From Lachnospiraceae bacterium (GTDB lineage Bacteria > Bacillota > Clostridia > Lachnospirales > Lachnospiraceae), in NCBI GenBank assembly GCA_017457865.1, contig JAFTGN010000059.1, forward strand, positions 1 through 51,000: a stretch of DNA of 51,000 nucleotides, in the 5' to 3' direction. Below, piece by piece: positions 34,493 to 42,686 of this stretch (its first letter is position 1; every line of letters starts with the position of its first letter). The position numbers were made by a program, and so were the translations under genes. The notes beneath the pieces are model-generated. The model was not told the DNA's origin and did not search any database. It worked only from the letters and a program-made list of their open reading frames with translations.

Positions 34493-36477
34493 TATTCTTT
34501 CCATGATAACAGATCTTCTTCCGACAGGATGGGAATTCCCAGTTCTCTGGCTTTTTTATTTTTAGAGGAAGATGAAGTCACATCATTATTGATCAGATAA
34601 TGGGTCTTACTGCTGACCGCACTGCTGACCTTTCCTCCCCGTTCTTCAATATACGCTTTCATGGCATTCCGGTTGGGGAACTGTGTGACAGAACCGGTGA
34701 TGACAAAGGTTTTTCCCGCAAAAAGAAGGGCATCTTCTGTCTTTGTCTCTGCCTGCAATTCCACTTCTTGTAATAACCCGTTCAGTATCGCCCTGTTCTC
34801 TTCTTTCTGCCAGAACCCATGAAATCCTTCTGCCAGTACCGGACCGACCCCGTCCACCTCCTGCAGCTGCTCCGGCTGTGCTTCCATGAGACGCATATAG
34901 TCATTGTCAAATGCCTTGCACAACAGTTTGGCAGTGGCAGACCCAATCCCTGGAATTCCCAGACTGTAGATCAATCTGGCAAGTGTGGTCTGTCGGGACT
35001 TTTCCACAGAGGCGATCATATTTTCATAGGATTTTGCACCAAATCCCTCCATTTCCACAATCTGGTCCTGATAGCGGTCTAAATGAAACAGATCACTATA
35101 CGTATGAATGAAACCTGCATCAATGAGTTTTTCCATAGTGGCACCGGACAGCCCATCTATGTTCATGGCATCCCGGCTGACAAACAGTTCGAAACTCTTG
35201 ATTTTCTTTGCCTGACAATCTGGATTGGTACAATACAAGGATTTTACTTCATTGACATTCCGAATCTCGGTTGTGCCTCCACAGACCGGACAGACAGAGG
35301 GAATCTCCAGCTTGCCGCTTCTCGTCAGATTTTCTCCGATCTGGGGAATGATCATATTTGCCTTGTATACGGTGATCTGATCCCCTACACCCAGTTCCAG
35401 GGCTTCCATAATGGAAAGATTATGGACACTGGCACGGGTTACAGTGGTTCCTTCCAGTTCCACCGGATCAAACACCGCCACCGGATTGATCAGTCCGGTT
35501 CTGGAAGGACTCCAGTGTATGGCACGCAGCGTGGTTTCTGCCGTCTCATCCTTCCATTTGAACGCCATGGCATTTCGAGGAAACTTAGCAGTCCGTCCAA
35601 GAGATTCCCCATAGACAATGTCATCCATCAACAGTACCAAACCATCGGACGGCAGGTCAAAAGAAGTCACCTGCTCCCCAAACTGTGCCACTGCCTCTTC
35701 GATCCCCATACAGTCTTCGATCTGCCCCGGCCATGCGCAGACTTGTTTCATTTCTACCACATCGAAGCCCTGGTGTTTCAGCCACAGAAACTGGGCATAG
35801 TGAGAGTTCTGAAAGTCTACATCTTCCGCTTCAATCAATCCGAAAATATAAATCCGCACCTTTCTGGATGCGGTCACTTCTGAATTCAGCTGCCGCACAG
35901 AACCAGCACACAGATTTCTGGGGTTCTTATACCGGTCTGCTTCTTCCGCTATCCGCTCATTGGTTTTGGTAAAATCACTGTAGGTGATCAATGCTTCTCC
36001 CCGCACCACCAGTCTACCTTGATAGGGAATCCGCTGAGGCAGGTTGACAAAAGTCCGCGCGTTGGACGTGACCACTTCTCCTACTTCTCCGTTGCCTCTG
36101 GTAACTGCCTTTTGCAACACACCATCCTGATAGGTCAGTACAATGGTCAGCCCATCTAATTTCCATGACAACAGTCCTTTTTGAGAACCCAGAAAACTTT
36201 GTAACTGTGCCACTTCTTTTGTTTTATCCAAAGATAACATAGGACTGGCATGGGTTTCTTTTGGCAGATCACTTAACACTTCATATCCCACAAAAGCAGT
36301 GGGACTGCCTGCCACCACAATGCCGGTCTCCTGCTCCAATGCCTGCAATTCATCATACAGCTTGTCGTATTCAAAATTACTCATCACTTCCCGGCTTTCC
36401 TGGTAATAGGCCCTGGCTGCTGTATTTAATGTTGCCGCCAGCTCTTTCATACGGGCAATTTTCTGTTCCATATCCAT
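34492..36477 (-). CDS. Divergent NAD-dependent DNA ligase (LigA-like)
   Basis: 661 aa with the full LigA layout: N-terminal Ia region, adenylation domain with the lysine motif KLDG (K106), OB fold, a Cys4 zinc finger (CPVC...CTNPDC), HhH repeats and a C-terminal BRCT domain (about 585-661). Several residues conserved in LigA look changed by eye-alignment to the E. coli enzyme: TRGDG is TRGNG (126-130), GEDVT is GEVVT, the Glu before KxDG is Ser, the motif IV Lys (DGxViK) is replaced (DGLVLLMDD), and the Ia His and Asp are Tyr and Asn. It is probably a paralogue beside a canonical ligA elsewhere. Activity is uncertain. Confidence 0.85.
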   Translation of the reverse strand: MDMEQKIARMKELAATLNTAARAYYQESREVMSNFEYDKLYDELQALEQETGIVVAGSPTAFVGYEVLSDLPKETHASPMLSLDKTKEVAQLQSFLGSQKGLLSWKLDGLTIVLTYQDGVLQKAVTRGNGEVGEVVTSNARTFVNLPQRIPYQGRLVVRGEALITYSDFTKTNERIAEEADRYKNPRNLCAGSVRQLNSEVTASRKVRIYIFGLIEAEDVDFQNSHYAQFLWLKHQGFDVVEMKQVCAWPGQIEDCMGIEEAVAQFGEQVTSFDLPSDGLVLLMDDIVYGESLGRTAKFPRNAMAFKWKDETAETTLRAIHWSPSRTGLINPVAVFDPVELEGTTVTRASVHNLSIMEALELGVGDQITVYKANMIIPQIGENLTRSGKLEIPSVCPVCGGTTEIRNVNEVKSLYCTNPDCQAKKIKSFELFVSRDAMNIDGLSGATMEKLIDAGFIHTYSDLFHLDRYQDQIVEMEGFGAKSYENMIASVEKSRQTTLARLIYSLGIPGIGSATAKLLCKAFDNDYMRLMEAQPEQLQEVDGVGPVLAEGFHGFWQKEENRAILNGLLQEVELQAETKTEDALLFAGKTFVITGSVTQFPNRNAMKAYIEERGGKVSSAVSSKTHYLINNDVTSSSSKNKKARELGIPILSEEDLLSWKE

Positions 36478-36549
36478 ATCCTTTCTTCCATCTGCATCCG
36501 TTTCTCTGCCTCACTGTGATTGCAGCTCATATTCCTCACATACACTGTC

Positions 36550-37260
36550 TCAGCACCCGGTCTGCGTCAGACGATACAACTGTTCTAACTGTTCCCCTTC
36601 TATCTTGCGATATTCCCCCGGCTGTAAATCTTCCAATAAAATATTCAAAATCCGCACCCGTTTCAGCTTCGTAACCTGATACCCCAGTGCTTGACACATC
36701 CGGCGAATCTGTCGGTTCAATCCCTGTGTCAAAATGATGGAAAATGTCTGCTTTCCCTTCTGCTTTACCTGACAATGTCTGGTGACCGTATCCAGAATGG
36801 ACACCCCTTCTGCCATCTGGTCCAGAAATGCTGCTGTCACAGGTTTGTCTACTGTGACGATATACTCCTTTTCATGGTAATATCTGGCTTTCAAAATGTG
36901 ATTGGTCAGTTCCCCGTCATTGGTAAGCAGCAGCAAACCTTCCGATTCCTTGTCCAACCTTCCCACCGGATACACCCGGATGGGATACTGCAAATAATCC
37001 ACTACATTTTCCGCCCGGTCTTTGTCTGATGTAGTACAGACAATTCCCACCGGCTTATAGAAAGCCAGCACCACCTTTTCATCCTTTGGCAGGATTCGCA
37101 CACCATCTACCGTCACCTGATCCTCCGGCGTAACCTTTTGTCCCGGTGTGGCAGGCTGTCCATTTACCAGTATTTTTCCTTCTGCAATCAGTGCGTCTGC
37201 TTCTCTTCTGGAGCAGTATCCGCACATACTGCAATATTTATTGACTCTCGTGGGTTCCAT
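36550..37260 (-). CDS. rluF: RsuA-family pseudouridine synthase (RluF-like)
   Basis: 236 aa. The N-terminal S4 RNA-binding domain (RVNKYCSMCGYCSRREADALIAEGKILVNG, about 5-65) is followed by the catalytic domain with VGRLDKESEGLLLLTNDG (catalytic Asp) and GLNRQIRRMCQALGY. KPVGIVCTTSDKD and the overall pattern fit the RluF branch, which modifies 23S rRNA; RsuA/RluB-like specificity cannot be excluded. It is 72 nt upstream of the LigA-like gene and may share its transcript. Confidence 0.88.
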   Translation of the reverse strand: MEPTRVNKYCSMCGYCSRREADALIAEGKILVNGQPATPGQKVTPEDQVTVDGVRILPKDEKVVLAFYKPVGIVCTTSDKDRAENVVDYLQYPIRVYPVGRLDKESEGLLLLTNDGELTNHILKARYYHEKEYIVTVDKPVTAAFLDQMAEGVSILDTVTRHCQVKQKGKQTFSIILTQGLNRQIRRMCQALGYQVTKLKRVRILNILLEDLQPGEYRKIEGEQLEQLYRLTQTGC

Positions 37261-37407
37261 ATCAATCCTCTGTCTTCTCTCTTTCTTTCACAATTCCCCA
37301 TCTTTCGCCACAGGTCATGTGTCATACCACAACAGATCTTCGCACTCTCTTCCAAAACCACACATTCACTCCTGCTTCCCGATCCGCTTTCAGATGCTTG
37401 CTTGTTT

Positions 37408-38436
37408 TCATGGGCGAATAAACATGGCGTCTCCAAAACTAAAAAATCGATACCGTTCCTGCACTGCTGTTTCATAGGCATGAAGCACGTGTTCCCTGCC
37501 TGCTAATGCAGACACCAGCATAATCAGCGTAGACTCCGGCAAATGGAAATTGGTGATCAACCCATCCAGCACCTTAAACTGATAGCCTGGATAGATGAAA
37601 ATCTCCGTCCATCCACTGCCTGCATGAAGCACGCCATCTTCTGTGGACGCCGATTCAATGGTACGGCAACTAGTGGTTCCAACCGCAATGATCCGTCCGC
37701 CAGCTGCTTTTGTTGCATTGACCACAGCAGCCGTTTCCTCTGGTACCATCCAGAACTCGGAATGCATATGATGATCCAGTACATTGTCCACCTTTACCGG
37801 ACGGAAAGTCCCCAGTCCTACATGTAAGGTCACTCTGGCAATCTTCACACCCTTTTGTTCTAATCTTGCAAGCAATTCTTCTGTGAAATGCAGCCCCGCA
37901 GTAGGTGCGGCAGCAGAACCTTCATATTTGGCATACACTGTCTGATATCGATTCTTATCCTGCAATTTATGTGTGATATAAGGAGGCAGGGGCATTTCTC
38001 CAAGTTTGTCCAACACCTCCTCAAAAATCCCTTCATAAGTAAAGCGAATGAGGCGGTTTCCTTCTTCTACAATATCAATGACCTCGCCTTTCAGCACACC
38101 CTCTCCAAACAAAATAACTGTACCTGGTTTTGCTTTTTTCCCCGGCTTTACCAGTACTTCCCACACATCTTTGTCTCTGCGCTTTAACAAAAGCACCTCA
38201 ATCTGGGCACCGGTCCCTTCCCGCACACCATACAATCTGGCTGGGATGACCTTGGTATCATTGATGACCAAGCAATCACCAGACTGTAGTTCTTCTTCAA
38301 TCTCATAAAAAATCTTATGGGTAATGGCTCCTGTATTTTTATCTAACACCATCAGTTTGGAATTGTCCCTTTTCTCCAATGGGTCTTGGGCAATCAATTC
38401 CTGGGGCAGTTCAAAATTAAAATCACTGACGTTCAT
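37408..38436 (-). CDS. queA: tRNA preQ1(34) S-adenosylmethionine ribosyltransferase-isomerase
   Basis: 342 aa, full length. The motifs [65 protein letters not shown] and TSCRTIES are all intact. It transfers the ribosyl part of SAM onto preQ1 in tRNA to make epoxyqueuosine. GGAGGG precedes the ATG, and the gene has its own promoter. The gap 37261-37407 before rluF shows no gene. Confidence 0.96.
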   Translation of the reverse strand: MNVSDFNFELPQELIAQDPLEKRDNSKLMVLDKNTGAITHKIFYEIEEELQSGDCLVINDTKVIPARLYGVREGTGAQIEVLLLKRRDKDVWEVLVKPGKKAKPGTVILFGEGVLKGEVIDIVEEGNRLIRFTYEGIFEEVLDKLGEMPLPPYITHKLQDKNRYQTVYAKYEGSAAAPTAGLHFTEELLARLEQKGVKIARVTLHVGLGTFRPVKVDNVLDHHMHSEFWMVPEETAAVVNATKAAGGRIIAVGTTSCRTIESASTEDGVLHAGSGWTEIFIYPGYQFKVLDGLITNFHLPESTLIMLVSALAGREHVLHAYETAVQERYRFFSFGDAMFIRP

Positions 38437-38483
38437 ATTCCCTCCAAACTTTATCTTGACCTTTGCATCATTTCAGTTCTCTT

Positions 38484-38512
38484 ATTATATACCAGATTTT
38501 ATGGAAAAACAA
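38484..38512 (-). promoter_or_regulatory. queA promoter
   Basis: On the minus strand TTGTTT (38512-38507) and TATAAT (38489-38484) have a 17-bp spacer, about 45 nt before the start. The -35 overlaps the T tract of the crh terminator. Confidence 0.75.
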
Positions 38513-38513
38513 C

Positions 38514-38540
38514 AAAAGGATGCCATGCGGCACCCTTTTT
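38514..38540 (-). terminator. Terminator of the uvrC-crh gene string
   Basis: On the minus strand AAAAGGGTGCC-GCAT-GGCATCCTTTT, followed by GTTGTTTTT, is a well-formed hairpin 32 nt after the Crh-like gene. Confidence 0.85.
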
Positions 38541-38571
38541 GACTTCATACGATTTAGAAAGGTCAATTTAA

Positions 38572-38826
38572 TCAATTTCCGGAAAGAAACGCTTCCAATT
38601 CGTTAATCGCATTTTCCTCGTCACTGCCGTTTGCAATGACAGTAACCTGTTCTCCTGCATTCAAACCCATTGTCATCATGCCCATAATGCTCTTTGCATT
38701 TACCTTGCGAGCCTCTCTTTCCATATAAATGGAACTTTCAAACTGGCTGGCAATCTGTACCAACATTGCAATCGGTCTTGCTTCCAAACCGGAAGATAAC
38801 TTAATTGTAACTGTCTTGGAACTCAT
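38572..38826 (-). CDS. crh: Crh-like HPr homologue lacking His15
   Basis: 84 aa. The active-site motif GLHARPA is GLEARPI here, with Glu exactly at position 15, so PEP-dependent phosphorylation is impossible. Ser46 (NAKSIM), the HprK target, is kept. Bacillus Crh has Gln15 and sits in the same place after whiA. It probably serves only as a Ser46-phosphorylated signalling form of HPr for catabolite control. It follows whiA by 1 nt, and hprK is in the same gene string. Confidence 0.88.
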   Translation of the reverse strand: MSSKTVTIKLSSGLEARPIAMLVQIASQFESSIYMEREARKVNAKSIMGMMTMGLNAGEQVTVIANGSDEENAINELEAFLSGN

Positions 38827-38827
38827 G

Positions 38828-39784
38828 TTACTCCTCCTTGTTTTCCCTAATCCGATCTGCCATATCCTTTATTTTGCGAAATCGGTGGTTCACACCTGAC
38901 TTTCCAACAGCAGGTATCAACATTTCTCCCAATTCCTTCAGGGTGGCGTCCTGATTATCCAGCCGCACCTTCGCAAGTACCTGTAATTCCTCTGGTAGTT
39001 GTTCTAGTCCGACTGTATCCTGAATCAACTGAATGTCCTCAATCTGCCCTCTGGCAGCAGATACTGTTTTGCGAATATTCGCTGCTTCACAATTGACTTT
39101 ACGGTTTACTGAATTGGCGATGTTTTTGTATATACGTATGTTTTCAAGTTCCATCAAGGCCTGATGCGCTTCCATTACATTCAGCATGTCTACAATCTGG
39201 TCTCCCTCTTTTAAGTAGACCACATAATACCGCTTTCTTGCAATAATATGCGCTGAAATTTGAAAAAAACGCATCACGTAACAGATATGCTCTGCTTTTT
39301 CCCTTGAATTCACCACATACTCCAAATGGTAAAAATGCTTGGGGTCACTGAGAGAACCGCATGCCAGAAATGCCCCTCGTAAAAATGCTCTGCGACAACA
39401 GGATTTTTGTATCAGCATCCCATTTACCATCCCATCAAATTCCAACGGATTGGCATTCTGATCCATCATCTTCAATGCCTGCAATACAAGCATCGCATCT
39501 TCATGGCGAGGAATCAACAGCAGATAGACTCTACTCTTTTGGTTGGAACCATTTCGCCTCACAGCAATATCCTTATATATATTAAATGCTTTTTCCAAGA
39601 TTGTAAAGCACTTTCTGATGAGAAACACACTTTCTGTCACAATCTTTAACTGTAACCGATCAGTAGAATTGACACATACCGTTCCACAATGACTGATTAT
39701 TGCCGCCAGTTCTGCCAATTGACAATGCCTTGCCTCAGGCACCTGAACCGACAATTCTTTTTTGACTTCTCCGGAAAAAGACAT
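38828..39784 (-). CDS. whiA: WhiA-family DNA-binding protein
   Basis: 318 aa. The LAGLIDADG-type homing-endonuclease-like N-terminal domain (SFSGEVKKELSV..., RGAFLACGSLSDPKHFYHLEYV) is followed by the C-terminal helix-turn-helix (LAKVRLDNQDATLKELGEMLIPAVGKSGVNHRFRKI). WhiA controls sporulation genes in actinobacteria and affects division and chromosome segregation in Bacillus. GGAGGAGG lies right before the ATG at 39784; a longer frame would run into rapZ. Confidence 0.95.
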   Translation of the reverse strand: MSFSGEVKKELSVQVPEARHCQLAELAAIISHCGTVCVNSTDRLQLKIVTESVFLIRKCFTILEKAFNIYKDIAVRRNGSNQKSRVYLLLIPRHEDAMLVLQALKMMDQNANPLEFDGMVNGMLIQKSCCRRAFLRGAFLACGSLSDPKHFYHLEYVVNSREKAEHICYVMRFFQISAHIIARKRYYVVYLKEGDQIVDMLNVMEAHQALMELENIRIYKNIANSVNRKVNCEAANIRKTVSAARGQIEDIQLIQDTVGLEQLPEELQVLAKVRLDNQDATLKELGEMLIPAVGKSGVNHRFRKIKDMADRIRENKEE

Positions 39785-39803
39785 CTTCCTCCTCCTATCC
39801 GCA

Positions 39804-40682
39804 TCAGCCTTTTCGATGTGCATCTTTTTCGATGTCCCGATGCTCGATCTTGATGCCATATTCTCGATCATCCCGCAACAATACATCATACAGTCCATTT
39901 GCCAATGTAACAGAGCGATGTTTGCCTCCGGTACACCCAATACCGATGATCAGCTGATTTTTTCCTTCCGCAATATATTTTGGAATCAGAAAACGTACCA
40001 TATCCACCAGTTTATCCAGAAAAATCTGGCTGGCTTCAAATCCCATGACAAAATCCCGCACCGGTGCATCATTGCCTGTCTGGGGTTTCAATTCTTCTAT
40101 GTAATAGGGATTTGGTAAAAACCGCACATCAAACACCAGATCTGAATCAGATGGAATGCCATACTTAAATCCAAAAGACAAAACGGTTACCATCAGACTG
40201 CTGTAGGCTTCTCCCTTCATAAAAATATGCTCCAGATTGCTCCGCAGTTCTCTGGTCAGCAGCTGGCTGGTATCAAAAATAAAATCTGCTTGTGCTTTCA
40301 GGTTTGCCATTAATTCCCGTTCTAATGCAATGCCCCGTTCCACCCGTCCATTTCCTGCCAACGGATGAATTCTCCGTGTCTCCTTATACCGTTTGATCAG
40401 ACATTCATCTGAAGCATCCATAAAGAGAATCTGATAGAAAATCTTCTTTTCTTTCAATCTCTCAATGGACTGTTCCATCAGCACACTGTCGTAGCCGCTG
40501 CGTACATCCAGTCCAAGTGCCACTTTCTTCATTTCAAATTTTCCTGCCAGAGCCAAGTCTGCAAAATTTTCCAACAGCAAAATGGGCATATTGTCAATAC
40601 AAAAATACCCCATATCTTCCAGCATTTTCATAGCAGAAGCTTTTCCTGCTCCTGACATGCCCGTTACAATCACACACTTCAT
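39804..40682 (-). CDS. rapZ: RapZ/YvcJ nucleotide-binding protein
   Basis: 292 aa. The N-terminal P-loop domain starts VTGMSGAGKAS, with Ala where Walker A usually has Ser/Thr after the Lys. DVRSGYDS and LFMDASDECLIKRYKETRRIHPL follow. The C-terminal domain (from about 160) keeps DVRFLPNPYY and the GCTGGKHRSV motif. The family adapts RNase E to GlmZ in E. coli; in Firmicutes it is a nucleotide-binding protein with roles in competence and carbon metabolism. It lies 20 nt upstream of whiA. Confidence 0.94.
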   Translation of the reverse strand: MKCVIVTGMSGAGKASAMKMLEDMGYFCIDNMPILLLENFADLALAGKFEMKKVALGLDVRSGYDSVLMEQSIERLKEKKIFYQILFMDASDECLIKRYKETRRIHPLAGNGRVERGIALERELMANLKAQADFIFDTSQLLTRELRSNLEHIFMKGEAYSSLMVTVLSFGFKYGIPSDSDLVFDVRFLPNPYYIEELKPQTGNDAPVRDFVMGFEASQIFLDKLVDMVRFLIPKYIAEGKNQLIIGIGCTGGKHRSVTLANGLYDVLLRDDREYGIKIEHRDIEKDAHRKG

Positions 40683-40720
40683 GCCATACCTCTCTGTCTG
40701 TTTCCTCTGGCGTCACTACC

Positions 40721-40749
40721 GGTAACTGTTCAGTCCTTTTACAGTTACC
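40721..40749 (+). repeat. GTAACTG-type hairpin, copy 3
   Basis: GGTAACTG and CAGTTACC arms enclose TTCAGTCCTTTTA, a perfect 8-bp stem between murB and rapZ. It shares its core with the copies at 9031, 29593 and 47324. There is no T run, so it is not a plain terminator. Confidence 0.75.
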
Positions 40750-40764
40750 GATAGTTTGTATTTC

Positions 40765-41685
40765 TCATACCGCTCCTGTTGGAAATGTCCCCAGGGTCTT
40801 GACTTCCATTTCCAGCACCACACCAAACTGTTCTTTGACCTTGTGACGCACATCCTGACATACCTGCCAGATATCCGTTGCGGAAGCACCACCCAAATTC
40901 ACCACAAAACCGGCATGTTTTTCTGAAACAGCAGCCTGCCCTATCCGGTATCCCTTTAACCCGGCATCCTGAATCAGTTTTCCGGCAAAATATCCTTCTG
41001 GACGTTTGAAGGTACTGCCTGCACTGCCTTTATCCAAAGGCTGCTTTAATGTTCTTTGAGAATTGTAATATTTCATATCCGCAAGAATCAGATCCTGTTC
41101 TCTTGGTTCCAAATGAAAGGTACAGGACAACACAATATAACCATTTTTCAAAATATTACTGGTGCGGTAACCCAGCTCCAGTGCATCTGCCGACAATGTT
41201 TTCTTCTCCCCCTCCGGCGTCAGTACCGTCACATGTTTCAGCACATGACGGATCTCACCGCCATAGGCACCTGCATTCATCACACAGCCACCACCTACAC
41301 TGCCTGGTATCCCAGCAGCAAATTCCAGTCCGCCCAGACTATGCATCATGGCCATACGAGACAATACCGGCAGTGCCACACCAGCCTGTGCTATGATTTC
41401 CTGCCCCTTCACCTTCATGTTTTTAAAATATTTGGTTAAGTCAATGATCACACCATCGTATCCACTGTCACTGACCAACAGGTTGCTTCCCCGTCCCAAT
41501 ACAAAATAATCCAACCCATGTTCTTTACACAGTTCCACTACACGACATAAGGTATCCCCATCAGGAGGTGTCACATAATAGGCCGCCGGTCCTCCGGCCT
41601 GAAAGGTGGTATGAACCCCCATTGGCTCTTTTTCTTTGCAATCCCCTTCTGCAAGAAATTCCCTGCAGGCTGTGATAAATTCCAT
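40765..41685 (-). CDS. murB: UDP-N-acetylenolpyruvoylglucosamine reductase
   Basis: 306 aa. The FAD-binding region has GRGSNLLVSDSGYDGVII, AGIPGSVGGGCVMNAGAYGGEI and the catalytic Ser in KGSAGSTFKRP. It reduces UDP-GlcNAc-enolpyruvate to UDP-MurNAc with NADPH, the second committed step of peptidoglycan synthesis. The ATG at 41685 overlaps the hprK stop (TGATG), indicating coupled translation. Confidence 0.96.
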   Translation of the reverse strand: MEFITACREFLAEGDCKEKEPMGVHTTFQAGGPAAYYVTPPDGDTLCRVVELCKEHGLDYFVLGRGSNLLVSDSGYDGVIIDLTKYFKNMKVKGQEIIAQAGVALPVLSRMAMMHSLGGLEFAAGIPGSVGGGCVMNAGAYGGEIRHVLKHVTVLTPEGEKKTLSADALELGYRTSNILKNGYIVLSCTFHLEPREQDLILADMKYYNSQRTLKQPLDKGSAGSTFKRPEGYFAGKLIQDAGLKGYRIGQAAVSEKHAGFVVNLGGASATDIWQVCQDVRHKVKEQFGVVLEMEVKTLGTFPTGAV

Positions 41686-42620
41686 CAATCTTCATCGGCT
41701 CCTTTTGCAAGATTATTCTGTACTCTTTTATACAGTTCCTGGGCAGCATTATACCCCATCTTCTTTTGTCGATAATTAACCGCTGCAGACTCTACAATGA
41801 CAGCCAGATTTCGTCCCGGACGGATCGGCAGCTGGTGGCATACTACTTTATTACCAAGGAATTCTGTAAACTGTTCCTCCAATCCCAATCTGTCATACTC
41901 TTTGTCTTTGTTCCAGTCTTCTAACTTGATAACCATATCAATGTTCTGAGTATCTTTTACATGCTCTACACCAAACAGTGTCTTCACATCAATGATCCCG
42001 ATGCCTCGCAATTCAATAAAATGTCTGGTAATCTCAGGAGCAGACCCTACCAGTGTGGCATCACTGACCTTCCGAATCTCCACCACATCATCGGATACCA
42101 AGCGGTGTCCACGCTTGATCAACTCTAGGGCAGCCTCGCTTTTTCCGATGCCGCTCTCCCCCATGATCAACACACCTTCTCCGTATACATCCACCAATAC
42201 ACCATGTACCGTAATCATAGGTGCCAACTCTACCTTCAACCAGCGTACCGTCTCTGCCGTCAGATCTGATGTGGTCTGACTGGAAACCAATACCGGCACA
42301 CCATACCGATTGCCGCATTCTACAAAATAAGGATCCGGTTCCATATTTCTGGCAAAAATCAGGCAGGGAATTCGATATTGCATCAGACGTTCAATCATCA
42401 GATGACGCTCTTCTTCTGTTCTGCGGCTGATATATGCCTGTTCTACATATCCAATGATCTGGACACGTACTGTCTCAAAATGCTCAAAAAATCCCGTCAG
42501 CTGCAATGCCGGTCTGTTAATATCCGGCAGTGGAATGTCAATGGCCGCTGTATCAATGCCCGTTGTCAGTTCCCGCAGCTGCATCTTATCAATCAGCGCT
42601 TTTACTGTAACCTTTCCCAT
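41685..42620 (-). CDS. hprK: HPr kinase/phosphorylase
   Basis: 311 aa. The N-terminal domain is followed by the C-terminal kinase with Walker A GESGIGKSEAALEL, the HprK signature FIELRGIGIIDVKTLFG and the phosphorylase region IPIRPGRN-like LPIRPGRNLA. It phosphorylates Ser46 of HPr and Crh at high glycolytic flux and reverses this when flux falls. Both HPr-like proteins in the window carry the Ser46 target. It lies 66 nt after uvrC in the same direction. Confidence 0.96.
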   Translation of the reverse strand: MGKVTVKALIDKMQLRELTTGIDTAAIDIPLPDINRPALQLTGFFEHFETVRVQIIGYVEQAYISRRTEEERHLMIERLMQYRIPCLIFARNMEPDPYFVECGNRYGVPVLVSSQTTSDLTAETVRWLKVELAPMITVHGVLVDVYGEGVLIMGESGIGKSEAALELIKRGHRLVSDDVVEIRKVSDATLVGSAPEITRHFIELRGIGIIDVKTLFGVEHVKDTQNIDMVIKLEDWNKDKEYDRLGLEEQFTEFLGNKVVCHQLPIRPGRNLAVIVESAAVNYRQKKMGYNAAQELYKRVQNNLAKGADED

Positions 42621-42686
42621 AGTATACCCCGCTTTCTTCTCTTTCTTTTTATCTCATGTGATTGGTGTTGTTTCTTTCGTCTGTTC

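Noticed and set aside
35083..35883. Plus-strand open frame opposite the LigA-like gene
   Set aside because: It overlaps a clear ligase-family gene, has no ribosome site and no recognisable motif.
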